Shown here piece after piece: positions 1 through 7,419 of a stretch of 14,772 nucleotides of DNA; positions within the stretch are counted from its first letter, which is position 1; every line of letters starts with the position of its first letter. The position numbers and the translations under genes were made by a program. The notes under the pieces were generated by a model. The model was not told the DNA's origin, did not search any database, and was given only the letters and a program-made list of their open reading frames with translations. The stretch is taken from assembly GCA_021772215.1 (NCBI GenBank), contig JAJFMK010000149.1:1-14772 (forward strand). Reading direction: 5' to 3'. This DNA comes from Chlamydiota bacterium (GTDB lineage: Bacteria > Chlamydiota > Chlamydiia > Chlamydiales > JAJFMK01).

Positions 1-1612
1 TAGAGGCTACATGTGCATTATCTGGTCTTATGAGACTGTGTGCCGGGTTAGTAGGTGGAACCATCGACTGAACAAGAGGGGCTACTAAGTCTTGGATCCG
101 CCCTGCGGAGTCACGACATGTGCTGTCTGCAAAATGTGAGCCTAAGGTTTTTTTATGTTGGTCTGTTTGCAGACAGGTAACCTTTGGAGAATTTAGTCCA
201 ACCGCCCATCTTTGAAGTGACTGCTTTGCTTCATCAACGTCATTTTGAGTTAGTGTAACGAACGCGTAGTGCAGCAGTTCATGCTTTAGTTGGTAAATTT
301 CAAAGATGAGAGGCAGGCGCCCAAAGGAGAAGTTTTTATGAGTTTCTAGCGAGCTTGTGCAGTAAGTCAAAAGTTCATTGCTCTGATCTGCTGTTGCATA
401 CTGCGGATTACTTTCAAGCTCCGTTTCGATGGCAGCAAGTGCGTCGATGATCTGCCTAAGGACTCTATTAACTAGAGGAATGTCCGCTTTCCCTTTATCA
501 TTCATGAGGGCGACAACTTCAACCTGAAAGCTTTGATAGGCTCTTTTAAATTTATGGTCACCAGATAAAAAAGTGTCAGAATTTTCTGCGTACCTCTCTA
601 GCTGACGTACTGCTTCTTGATAATGCTCATTCTCAATTGAAAGTTCTGTTGTATTGAGGTTTTCAATTTCATGAATAGCAGATTGTAGGCTCCCGGCAAG
701 AATCCTTATAGGGTAGCTATATAGAGTGCTTTTTGTTTCCTGAGGATTGCGAATAAATGTTTCTAGTGCCCCTTTTGACTCTTCAATTGTTTCGATGACT
801 GTTCTGTCTAAAGCTGTATGAGGTGGAGAGTCAGGAATTTGCCGCTTTCTTTCATCTGTTGGGAGCTGATGAATACAGCTGAAATGGTGAGGGTGATTCT
901 TCGGAGTTCTATCATAGGCTATCGACTCTAAGAAAAGAGATGGAGTTTGTTGTGTGGTAGTTAATGTCATCTCCTCAGAGGTCAGTTCTCTTGAATTGGG
1001 AGGGGTGGCTTTCATCCAACTCAATATGATGTCTAGCTCTTTCTTTTCAATCTTTATATTATGAGAAATGATTTGCATTAGATATCCTTTAAATGTTGCA
1101 ACATCATTTCTATTTATCCCTTTTATAGGTCGACCTAGAACTTTAGAAGTTTCTCTTTTTGATTCACCTTTTAAGCCCACTTGCATGCTTTCATCGTGTG
1201 GCTTAGGCTCATTCCAAGAGGTGACAATCATTCGTGCCACTTCTTGCGCTGCTTGAAGTAGATCAACCTCACCAGAAGAGGTGGGGGGGGATGCGGTATG
1301 TTCTGGGGCACTAACCGGCGAAGAAGAAGAGCCGCCGCCGTTGTTTACGTTCCGCAGACGAGATTGGATCGGAGTCGTTGGATTTTTTTTTGGTTTAGGC
1401 ACTATCCTTGCTGGTTCATCTTGGTTTGTAAGCTGTGGTTTTAGGGGAGAGATAAAATTCTGTATCTGGGGGGTCTGTTCAGGAGTGCGAACTGGAGAAA
1501 TGGCGGAAGGGTTTGGTAGAGGAGAGCCTGGCTGTTGAGGCTGAGCCGGGACCAAAGGACCTGGTTGACCCCAATTTGATGGGGCTCCTACTGGGGTTGA
1601 ATTGTTTGCCAT
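1..1612 (-). CDS. Pro/Gln/Ser-rich effector-like protein, 3' end beyond the left edge
   Basis: An uninterrupted minus-strand frame runs from ATG at 1612-1610 to the left edge (537 codons seen, no stop). The start is secured by a perfect AAGGAGG three bases upstream and a strong promoter (1642-1670). Residues 1 to about 130 are low complexity, rich in Pro, Gln, Ser and Asn, with a GGGSSSS stretch, and probably disordered. From about residue 130 the protein becomes charged and helical (for example RMIVTSW, LMQIISHNIKIEKKELDIIL, then long amphipathic helices). There is no signal peptide, membrane helix or recognisable enzyme motif. A disordered N-terminus followed by helical domains is common in type III effectors of Chlamydiae, but that role is inference. 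The coding strand has an A9 tract (1383-1391) and a C8 tract (1283-1290), both in frame here, where slippage would truncate the product. That the frame is a gene is near certain; the function is unknown. Confidence 0.85.
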   Translation of the reverse strand, partial: MANNSTPVGAPSNWGQPGPLVPAQPQQPGSPLPNPSAISPVRTPEQTPQIQNFISPLKPQLTNQDEPARIVPKPKKNPTTPIQSRLRNVNNGGGSSSSPVSAPEHTASPPTSSGEVDLLQAAQEVARMIVTSWNEPKPHDESMQVGLKGESKRETSKVLGRPIKGINRNDVATFKGYLMQIISHNIKIEKKELDIILSWMKATPPNSRELTSEEMTLTTTQQTPSLFLESIAYDRTPKNHPHHFSCIHQLPTDERKRQIPDSPPHTALDRTVIETIEESKGALETFIRNPQETKSTLYSYPIRILAGSLQSAIHEIENLNTTELSIENEHYQEAVRQLERYAENSDTFLSGDHKFKRAYQSFQVEVVALMNDKGKADIPLVNRVLRQIIDALAAIETELESNPQYATADQSNELLTYCTSSLETHKNFSFGRLPLIFEIYQLKHELLHYAFVTLTQNDVDEAKQSLQRWAVGLNSPKVTCLQTDQHKKTLGSHFADSTCRDSAGRIQDLVAPLVQSMVPPTNPAHSLIRPDNAHVAS

Positions 1613-1641
1613 AAACCTCCTTAGTTATACTAACAGTAACT

Positions 1642-1670
1642 ATTATACTATGTTTAAGCATATTAATCAA
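1642..1670 (-). promoter_or_regulatory. Strong sigma-70/sigma-66-type promoter of the effector-like gene
   Basis: On the minus strand, TTGATT (1670-1665) and a consensus TATAAT (1647-1642) are separated by exactly 17 bases. Transcription would start near 1635, giving a leader of about 23 bases that contains the AAGGAGG at 1622-1616. This is the best-formed promoter plus ribosome-binding site in the window. The flanking sequence 1613-1750 is strongly AT-rich and otherwise holds nothing recognisable. Confidence 0.75.
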
Positions 1671-1746
1671 CAAATAATTAATTGAATTTTATTAAAATAG
1701 CAATATTAAGACTTTTTAATACATTATTTAAATATTTAATTTATAG

Positions 1747-1917
1747 ACAGTTAACGAAAAACAGACTATTTTAGAGGTGATTGGCCCTAAAACCTCACCA
1801 CCAGAGTGTAAACCTTGGCAGTTAAGACAATATTTACAAGCCAACCCCCCTTTGATCCCAGCGAGCACTATGGATCCACAACTTTTGATGAAAAAATTGC
1901 GAGAGCTCAAAGCTTAG
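1747..1917 (+). pseudogene. Frame-shifted 5' part of the downstream hypothetical gene
   Basis: Between an in-frame TAG (1744-1746) and TAG (1915-1917) lies an open frame that reads like protein: VNEKQTILEVIGPKTSPPE, then CKPWQLRQYLQANPPLIPAS, then TMDPQLLMKKLRELKA. It is one base out of phase with the long frame that starts after TAA at 1809. Adding one A to the A6 tract at 1891-1896 joins the two smoothly (..MDPQLLMKKIARAQSLGAPYYLG..). No ATG with a ribosome-binding site precedes it; only GTG (1777) and ATT codons are available. So the gene may also have lost its original 5' end to the AT-rich sequence upstream. The join is inference; the two overlapping open frames are seen directly. Confidence 0.5.
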
Positions 1918-2654
1918 GTGCACCCTACTATTTGGGGGTTATCCTGCTAGGGACTTCTCAGTTTCAATATGTTGATGGGGTCGAGCTCTATCGTTATGCT
2001 CGGCAAAAGGGTGACCCACAGCACAGGCTTCCTAAGGAAATTCAAAATGGATACATATATGAATTTCCTGCAGGTCAACATAAGGTTAACGATTTTTGCT
2101 CCTGGGAGCAGCTAAAAGCTAAAAAAGCTAACTTCTACCAGCGTAAGATAGCTCTTGTTGATCCCAACAATAGCGACCTCGATACAACGCAATATGAATT
2201 CGTATTAGACCATCTCTTGGGAAGAGAGACTAAGCGCAGTCCAGCTGATGCACTCTATTTTGCTAGAAAATGGTCTCAAACCAACCAAAGATGTCATCTG
2301 CTCCATGCTCTCTTTTTAAGAGACGGCGTTAGCTCAGAGAAAGATAATAATCTCTCGAAAGGATTGTCTAAAGACGAGATAGAAAGAGTCTGGAAGCCTC
2401 TTCAAACACGAATAGTCTGGAGCTGTCTTTGTGGAAAAGGTCGTGAGGATCTTGATCTTCGAGAAGCCTTCGACTTTGCAGTGAATTTTCAAGAAACGAA
2501 CCCCGATTGCAGACAGCTCTACACGATATTCTCTCAAGAGGGGATAGGTTGCAGAAGAGACGGCGAACAATCTCAAGTGAGAGATCCAAAACTGATCCGC
2601 CTTCGCCTCCATGTTCTAAAAGCGATAGAGAACCGTCCAAAAATGGCGGATTAA
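1815..2654 (+). CDS. Hypothetical protein with internal 33-residue repeat, probably missing its true N-terminus
   Basis: This is the longest open part of the gene (279 codons), bounded by TAA at 1809 and TAA at 2652. The only early start is TTG at 1815, with no ribosome-binding site, and the first about 28 residues are probably out-of-frame noise (see the frame at 1747-1917). I do not recognise the family. Two ungapped copies of a 33-residue unit are visible at residues 145-177 (DALYFARKWSQTN..C..L) and 217-249 (EAFDFAVNFQETN..C..L), identical at 10 positions including A, FA, TN, C, L, F, G and D. This suggests a helical repeat fold. No signal peptide or membrane helix is seen. Base composition resembles the preceding effector-like gene more than the hydrolases that follow. 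It could be a living gene using an unusual start, a recent pseudogene, or a sequencing error in the A tract. Confidence 0.55.
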   Translation: MAVKTIFTSQPPFDPSEHYGSTTFDEKIARAQSLGAPYYLGVILLGTSQFQYVDGVELYRYARQKGDPQHRLPKEIQNGYIYEFPAGQHKVNDFCSWEQLKAKKANFYQRKIALVDPNNSDLDTTQYEFVLDHLLGRETKRSPADALYFARKWSQTNQRCHLLHALFLRDGVSSEKDNNLSKGLSKDEIERVWKPLQTRIVWSCLCGKGREDLDLREAFDFAVNFQETNPDCRQLYTIFSQEGIGCRRDGEQSQVRDPKLIRLRLHVLKAIENRPKMAD

Positions 2655-2702
2655 TAACCCTCCTTTATTTATTCTTAATAAAAATTCTGTATCATACTCT
2701 CT

Positions 2703-4436
2703 ATGAGAATTGCTATCCCACTAACTTCCGATCAGTGGCTTAACGAGTCACTGGGTATTAGGTCAAATTCATTTTTTGAAAAGCAGGGTGCTTTGACCCT
2801 TTTTCAGAAGATCCAAAATGTGGCGCTGACAGTCTTTCGCGAAATCTGCTATGCGGCAAAGGCGGGCTATCGGAACATCAGCTCCCTCTTTTTAGCATGG
2901 GGCTATGGAGAGCTTAAGCCACAAGCTGATCGCTCAGGTCTTGTCGTCGCCTTTCATGGCCTCAATGGCCAGCCGTCGGTCTGGAATGGTCACCTTGCCA
3001 AGTTTGAGAAGTATCGAGAAGAGGGAGCAAAAATAGACCTCTTTGCCCCTCCTCTGCCAAAACGAGGACATCACAGCTTCGACGACCCCGAGATGAAGCC
3101 GATCTATGATCAGGTGAGAGCCTGGGTTGCTGCGAATCCCGGCAAGCCGCTTACCATCTTGGGACAGTCCAATGGCTCCCGCTTTGCTGCCCATCTCGAG
3201 CAGCTGTTAAGAGATGAATTTCCCAACACATCGGTTCATGTTTCTCTAACAGGAGCGATTCTTTACGGTACTTCCTTAATTGACCGCATTAAATCCGTTG
3301 TCCCTCCGTCGCTTAAAACGCTAAGTAGTGGAAGTGCTGCCTCGCAAAAGCTATTAGAGTCGGTACGCCAGCCACTGCAGGAGGGCGTGGCCAAGAGAAA
3401 GTATACGATGTACGCTCCCACGATCGATAGCCATGTTTGGGAGAGGGGGTCATCTTTGCCTATCCTCTCAACAAATAATGAAATTGAGGAGGAGCACTAT
3501 CTCGTTTCCGGATATGGCCACAACTCAATCGTCGACTCTGTTGTTGATGAGCAGGTAGCGAAGGCGTGGTACTGGATGGGAGAAAAAAACGAGCTTAACC
3601 TTGAAGACCACCGCTCTACGGTTGAAAAAGTGAATGACTTGGCATTGACGGCCATCAATTACGCCGGTTCGCTTCCTAAGAAAGCTTTTAGACGATTGGT
3701 CTCAAAAGAGTTTCCCGTTGCTAAGAGTGTAAACGGAAGAATTTGCTACAGTGACTTGCCGTGGCAAGGGAAAGAGAGCGTTGGTCTAAACCTCTTTATC
3801 CATGGACTGTGGGGCCATCCGACAGATTGGAACCGCCACATGGAGCGCGCGGAGGAGACCTGCGCCAACTTTCATACCTTTGCCCCTTTTGTCTATGGAC
3901 GAGGAAATATTCCCCTTGAACAGGCGGCAGCTCCTATACTAGAAGCTTTGAGAGATTATGTTAGGGAACATCCAGGAAAGCCGATTAACATCTATGGAAC
4001 CTCCAATGGCGCCCGCATCGCAACATATATTGAGAATAACTTAACTCCAGAGGAACTTGGAAATAGCAAGCTTCGCATTGTTTCGATTGCCGGTGTCTTA
4101 AATGGCACAGAGGTGGTCGATCGACTAGTGGATTATCGACTCATCAGGTTGGCTCCACTACACACCGATCTTAAACGCGAATTCCGTTTCCAAAGCAGCG
4201 TCGCCAGGAACTTGATGGGTGATTGGGCTAAAAAGCAAAAAAGTTGGAAGGAGGCAGGCTCAGATGTTCGCCACTACTACTGCGCCACAACCGGAGATGA
4301 GCTGGTTCGGCCCATTAAAAGCTCGTTGCCGCAAGATGCCGATGCCAACTGCAGCTACCGAGTTTTTCATGGCCAGTCTCATATGAGTATCGTCGATGCA
4401 AGTGTTGAAGATGTCTTTGGATGGTTAACAGCATGA
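2703..4436 (+). CDS. Two-domain alpha/beta hydrolase (tandem fusion)
   Basis: A 577-residue protein made of two serine-hydrolase domains. Domain 1 (about 70-295) has the oxyanion HGLNG (85-89), nucleophile motif GQSNGSR with Ser156 and a C-terminal YGHNSIVD with His273. Its acid residue is not obvious, because the RxDELVRPIKS block of the other copies is missing. Domain 2 (about 345-577) has HGLWG (367-371), GTSNGAR with Ser434, GDELVRPI with Asp532 and QSHMSIVD with His560, a full Ser-Asp-His set. The substrate is unknown; esterase, lipase or thioesterase activity is likely from the fold. No signal peptide is seen. Domain 2 is much closer to the next two gene products than to domain 1, pointing to serial duplication. 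The start at 2703 lacks a Shine-Dalgarno, and a weak TATCAT lies at 2690-2695. The stop overlaps the next start as ATGA. A chlamydial GxSxG esterase such as CT149 is a family to compare with. Confidence 0.88.
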   Translation: MRIAIPLTSDQWLNESLGIRSNSFFEKQGALTLFQKIQNVALTVFREICYAAKAGYRNISSLFLAWGYGELKPQADRSGLVVAFHGLNGQPSVWNGHLAKFEKYREEGAKIDLFAPPLPKRGHHSFDDPEMKPIYDQVRAWVAANPGKPLTILGQSNGSRFAAHLEQLLRDEFPNTSVHVSLTGAILYGTSLIDRIKSVVPPSLKTLSSGSAASQKLLESVRQPLQEGVAKRKYTMYAPTIDSHVWERGSSLPILSTNNEIEEEHYLVSGYGHNSIVDSVVDEQVAKAWYWMGEKNELNLEDHRSTVEKVNDLALTAINYAGSLPKKAFRRLVSKEFPVAKSVNGRICYSDLPWQGKESVGLNLFIHGLWGHPTDWNRHMERAEETCANFHTFAPFVYGRGNIPLEQAAAPILEALRDYVREHPGKPINIYGTSNGARIATYIENNLTPEELGNSKLRIVSIAGVLNGTEVVDRLVDYRLIRLAPLHTDLKREFRFQSSVARNLMGDWAKKQKSWKEAGSDVRHYYCATTGDELVRPIKSSLPQDADANCSYRVFHGQSHMSIVDASVEDVFGWLTA

Positions 4437-5227
4437 TATTTCTACCCACACCTACAGATCCAAGAACTCCCCTAAGTAAGATTCTTCATGGAGCGCAATC
4501 CATAGGTAAAGATGTGGGGACAGTGACCAACAGACTGGCGCGGATGGCTGTAGCTAAAAGCAATGACAACATGAGGTTTCCAAAAGAAGAGAGCGAGGGG
4601 CTCTATCTCTTCATCCATGGCTTATGGGGCCACCCCACAGACTGGAATCTCTATAGAGATCGCACTGCCTCCCAATATACCTTTGCGGCTCCCCATGTCT
4701 ACAATAAGGGAAATGCTCCGCTCGAAAGGGCTGCAGAGCCGATCTTAAGGATGGTAAAAGAGTACCTTCAAGAGCACCCCGGTAAGCCGGTATCGATTAT
4801 CGGAACCTCGAATGGATCTAGAATCGCCACCTATATTGAAAATAATCTGACAGCCGAAGAGCTAAGGGGCACCTCCTTAAAAGTTGTCTCTATCGCCGGC
4901 GTTTTAGGGGGAACAAAAGTCGTCAATCGCTTAGGTCCCCTCTTGAGAATTGTTAGGCTAAATTCCAAGCTAATTGAAGAGCTCAAATGGCAAAGCAGTG
5001 TCGCCACCAATCTGATGGACGAGTGGCAAAAGAAGCAGAAGCTTTGGCAAGAGAGAAACGTTGATGTTCAGCATCTCTTTATTGCCACACGAGAAGATGC
5101 CCTTGTAAGACCGATTAAAAGCTCACTTCCCATGAATAGCAGTCATAAGATCTATCACGGCGAGGCGCATATGAGCGTTGTCGATGCGGCTTTGAACGAT
5201 GTGTTTGACTGGCTAAACAAATGCTAA
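4433..5227 (+). CDS. Alpha/beta hydrolase, third domain copy of the array
   Basis: A single-domain paralogue of 264 residues. Counting from the ATG at 4433, it shows HGLWG (62-66), GTSNGSR with Ser126, REDALVRPIKSSLP with Asp222 and GEAHMSVVD with His246, so the catalytic set is complete. I chose ATG 4433 over the in-frame ATG 4421 because 4433 forms the usual ATGA overlap with the stop of the preceding gene, which implies translational coupling; neither has a clear ribosome-binding site. The N-terminus (MIFLPTPTDPRTPLSK) carries no signal peptide, unlike the next copy, so this member may stay in the cytoplasm or use another export route. The conserved core phrases HPGKP, ATYIENNLT, SIAGV and NLM..W.KKQ are shared with its neighbours. 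The substrate is unknown. Confidence 0.87.
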   Translation: MIFLPTPTDPRTPLSKILHGAQSIGKDVGTVTNRLARMAVAKSNDNMRFPKEESEGLYLFIHGLWGHPTDWNLYRDRTASQYTFAAPHVYNKGNAPLERAAEPILRMVKEYLQEHPGKPVSIIGTSNGSRIATYIENNLTAEELRGTSLKVVSIAGVLGGTKVVNRLGPLLRIVRLNSKLIEELKWQSSVATNLMDEWQKKQKLWQERNVDVQHLFIATREDALVRPIKSSLPMNSSHKIYHGEAHMSVVDAALNDVFDWLNKC

Positions 5228-6135
5228 AGCAGATTTTGGCTCTTCTATTCTTGCAGAGCTCTCTATATTCAGCAGATCCTGTTTTATTGATCCCCAAAGA
5301 AGAGCGCAGCCGTTTTGAAAGAGCTGTTGACGGAACGAAGGCGTTCTTTCTTCGCGCGGTTGTCATGGCCAAAAAAATGGTAAGGCTGTCTAGGGGGGAG
5401 CTCTTCCCAGAGCCAATCGAAGAGGAGGGAAAGCTCTTCTATACCCTCCCATGGATGGAGAAGGAGAGTGAGGGGCTCTATCTCTTTGTTCATGGTATCT
5501 TTGGTCATCCGGTCTGCTGGGACCTCTACTGGGATAGAGTGGATCCCAAGAGTACGATCTTTGCTCCTATCGTGTATCAAAAGGGCAATGTTCCCTTAAA
5601 AGTCGCAGCTTCGCCAATACTAGGAGCCGTGCGAGACTATCTTCATCAACATCCAGGCAAACCGATCTATCTCTTTGGAACCTCTAACGGCTGCCGCATC
5701 ACCACCTATATTGAGAACCATCTTACAGTAGAGGAGCTGGGAACATCTCCTTTGCGGGTTGTCTCGATCGCAGGTGTCTTTGGAGGTTCACGATTCCTTA
5801 AAACGCTGGAAAAATACTATATCGTCCAGGCGCTGGGCCTTCATCCAGAACTTAGAACTGAATTTAGCTGGAAAAATGAGGTGGCAAAAAACTTAATGAA
5901 CGATTGGACTGAGAAGCAGCGCCTCTGGAAAGAGCATGGTAAAGATGTGCAGCACTTTTTTGTGGCGACCCGCGAAGATGAGCTGATTAGGCCGCTGCAG
6001 AGCTGCTTTCCCCACACTCCAGAAGCCAACTGCTTCTACAAGCTCTATCGAGCCGAGTCACACATGAGCGTCGTCGACAGAGCTGTCGATGACATCTTCC
6101 GCTGGTGTCAAAATGTCAATCAACATCATCCATAA
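5221..6135 (+). CDS. Secreted alpha/beta hydrolase, fourth domain copy of the array
   Basis: A 304-residue paralogue that starts 7 bases inside the preceding gene. It begins with a signal peptide: Lys3, a hydrophobic core (ILALLFLQSSLYS) and likely cleavage after SLYSA (residue 18). The hydrolase core follows: HGIFG (91-95), GTSNGCR with Ser155, REDELIRPL with Asp253 and ESHMSVVD with His281. A helical segment (residues 35-65) precedes the core, as it does before domain 2 of the two-domain protein. Expected location is the periplasm or beyond. Its 3' end overlaps the convergent membrane-protein gene by 20 bases, and no terminator hairpin is visible between them. The reaction is probably ester or thioester hydrolysis; the substrate is unknown. 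Confidence 0.88.
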   Translation: MLKQILALLFLQSSLYSADPVLLIPKEERSRFERAVDGTKAFFLRAVVMAKKMVRLSRGELFPEPIEEEGKLFYTLPWMEKESEGLYLFVHGIFGHPVCWDLYWDRVDPKSTIFAPIVYQKGNVPLKVAASPILGAVRDYLHQHPGKPIYLFGTSNGCRITTYIENHLTVEELGTSPLRVVSIAGVFGGSRFLKTLEKYYIVQALGLHPELRTEFSWKNEVAKNLMNDWTEKQRLWKEHGKDVQHFFVATREDELIRPLQSCFPHTPEANCFYKLYRAESHMSVVDRAVDDIFRWCQNVNQHHP

Positions 6136-6595
6136 GAGGTATGTCATTTACTTCACTCGGCAATAAGGCGCCATTTCGTTGATTACGCGCAAGCGTTCCC
6201 GTTATAATCTTAACTCCAGCGCCGAATCCAGCCATTGTAAATGCAACTTCTTGCTCCATCGCTTTTTCTTGATTTATGCTGTACAGCGCCTCATGTATAA
6301 GAACTAAGCAAAAGAGCCGATAGATAAATGAGCCACCGCTGTCAACGTTGCCTGCAAATCTAAGGCGCTCCTCTGAAAAAACGCCAGCTCGTTTACAGCA
6401 TGTATACATTTTCGAAATGGCAACTGAGGCCAAGAGAGTTACACCTGCCATAAGCCAGAAATTTGGCCTTAAGACATCATCACTATCTTCATTACCTCTC
6501 TCATTTCGATAGGCGTAGTAGGCTGCTCCTGCAGCTACAGTGTAGAGAAAATCTACGGCGTGGTTGGTATAAGCTATCTTGTCAAATGTATTCAT
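6116..6595 (-). CDS. Hypothetical small membrane protein
   Basis: A 159-residue protein with several hydrophobic stretches that could cross the membrane: about 13-30 (AVDFLYTVAAGAAYYAY), 47-62 (FWLMAGVTLLASVAIS), 89-106 (FIYRLFCLVLIHEALYSI) and 118-134. They are separated by charged loops, and the acidic tail ends in DIPLMDDVD. I recognise no family. The ATG lies two bases after the stop of the inositol-monophosphatase-family gene, so the two are cotranscribed and probably coupled. Its last 20 bases overlap the end of the convergent hydrolase gene. That it is a gene is well supported by spacing and hydrophobic pattern. Confidence 0.72.
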   Translation of the reverse strand: MNTFDKIAYTNHAVDFLYTVAAGAAYYAYRNERGNEDSDDVLRPNFWLMAGVTLLASVAISKMYTCCKRAGVFSEERLRFAGNVDSGGSFIYRLFCLVLIHEALYSINQEKAMEQEVAFTMAGFGAGVKIITGTLARNQRNGALLPSEVNDIPLMDDVD

Positions 6596-6597
6596 GG

Positions 6598-7389
6598 TTA
6601 ACCCGTTAGTATGTTGATTAGAGGGTTATGCAGATGGCCATTGCTGGCGAGGACGTCGGTAGGTTCTAAAACGTTGAGGGGCGAGCCATCCATCCTTGTT
6701 ATCTTACCATTCGCCTCCTCACAAAAAAGGAGCCCTGCGGCGACATCCCAAGAAGAGGGGCTCTCCATAAACCAGCCGTCGAGTCTTCCGGCGGCCACAT
6801 AGGCGAGGCTGATGACGGCAGAGCCTAAATCTCGTATGCGGGCGCCCTTTGATAGGGTCTCATTTATCGGTTTGAGTCTTGGGATGGGATTTTGGGGTAG
6901 ATCGTAAGGGAAGCCGGTGCTGAAGATTCCCATCTCGATTTTGTCGCACATTGAGACAGCCATCCTCTTACCGTTTAGGAAGGCTCCCTTGCCTCTGATC
7001 GCTGTAAAGAGCTCTCTTTGCTCGGGCAGGAAGCTGGCGGCGGCCACCACATCGCCGTTGAGGTAGCAGGCGATCGTTGTCGCATAGAGGGGAATGTTGT
7101 GGATGAAGTTGGTGGTGCCGTCAAGAGGGTCGATGACCCAGGTCACTTCAGCTGCTGTTTCCACGGTGTGACCACTCTCTTCCGCAATAAAGCTACTGTT
7201 GGGGTGCCTAGAGCGAATGAAGTTGATGATCAACTCCTCCGTCTCCTTGTCAAAATTAGTGACGAAGTCTGTCGCGCTAGTTTTTGTTTCGATCTCAAGC
7301 TTTTGACCAAAACCGTGGCGCAGGTGATCTCCAGCCAGTAGTACGGCTAGCTGTGTCGTGTTGCCGAAAGCTTCTAGATTAATTTGCAT
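6598..7389 (-). CDS. suhB: Inositol monophosphatase family protein (SuhB-like)
   Basis: A 263-residue cytosolic Mg2+-dependent phosphatase of the IMPase/FBPase/CysQ superfamily. The metal-binding motifs are intact: AEES with Glu70, WVIDPLDGTTNF with Asp87 and Asp90, and the C-terminal SSWDVAAG with Asp215. Length is normal for SuhB-type enzymes. The family hydrolyses inositol-1-phosphate or related sugar phosphates; a CysQ-like role on 3'-phosphoadenosine 5'-phosphate cannot be excluded. That role would be interesting next to sulfotransferases, whose by-product this is, but the motif pattern looks more like SuhB. ATG 7389 is preceded by an in-frame stop and has no Shine-Dalgarno. The start faces the DUF2156 gene across 30 bases, so both promoters must sit inside, or very close to, the opposing coding regions. 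Confidence 0.88.
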   Translation of the reverse strand: MQINLEAFGNTTQLAVLLAGDHLRHGFGQKLEIETKTSATDFVTNFDKETEELIINFIRSRHPNSSFIAEESGHTVETAAEVTWVIDPLDGTTNFIHNIPLYATTIACYLNGDVVAAASFLPEQRELFTAIRGKGAFLNGKRMAVSMCDKIEMGIFSTGFPYDLPQNPIPRLKPINETLSKGARIRDLGSAVISLAYVAAGRLDGWFMESPSSWDVAAGLLFCEEANGKITRMDGSPLNVLEPTDVLASNGHLHNPLINILTG

Positions 7390-7419
7390 ATTTTAGTTAG
7401 ATACCATAAGAATGTTTAC

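Noticed and set aside
1281..1538. Open frame on the plus strand rich in Gly and Glu
   Set aside because: It is the mirror of the Pro/Ser-rich N-terminus of the real minus-strand gene; that gene has the promoter and ribosome-binding site.
1479..1673. 64-codon minus-strand frame
   Set aside because: It runs in a different frame through the promoter and start of the larger minus gene and has Arg/Ser-rich shadow composition.
2672..2686. AT-only stem TTTATT-CTT-AATAAA as a terminator
   Set aside because: The stem has no G-C pairs and no T-run follows; it is expected by chance in AT-rich sequence.
4421..4432. Earlier ATG as start of the third hydrolase
   Set aside because: ATG 4433 gives the usual ATGA stop-start overlap and neither has a better ribosome-binding site; the difference is only four residues.
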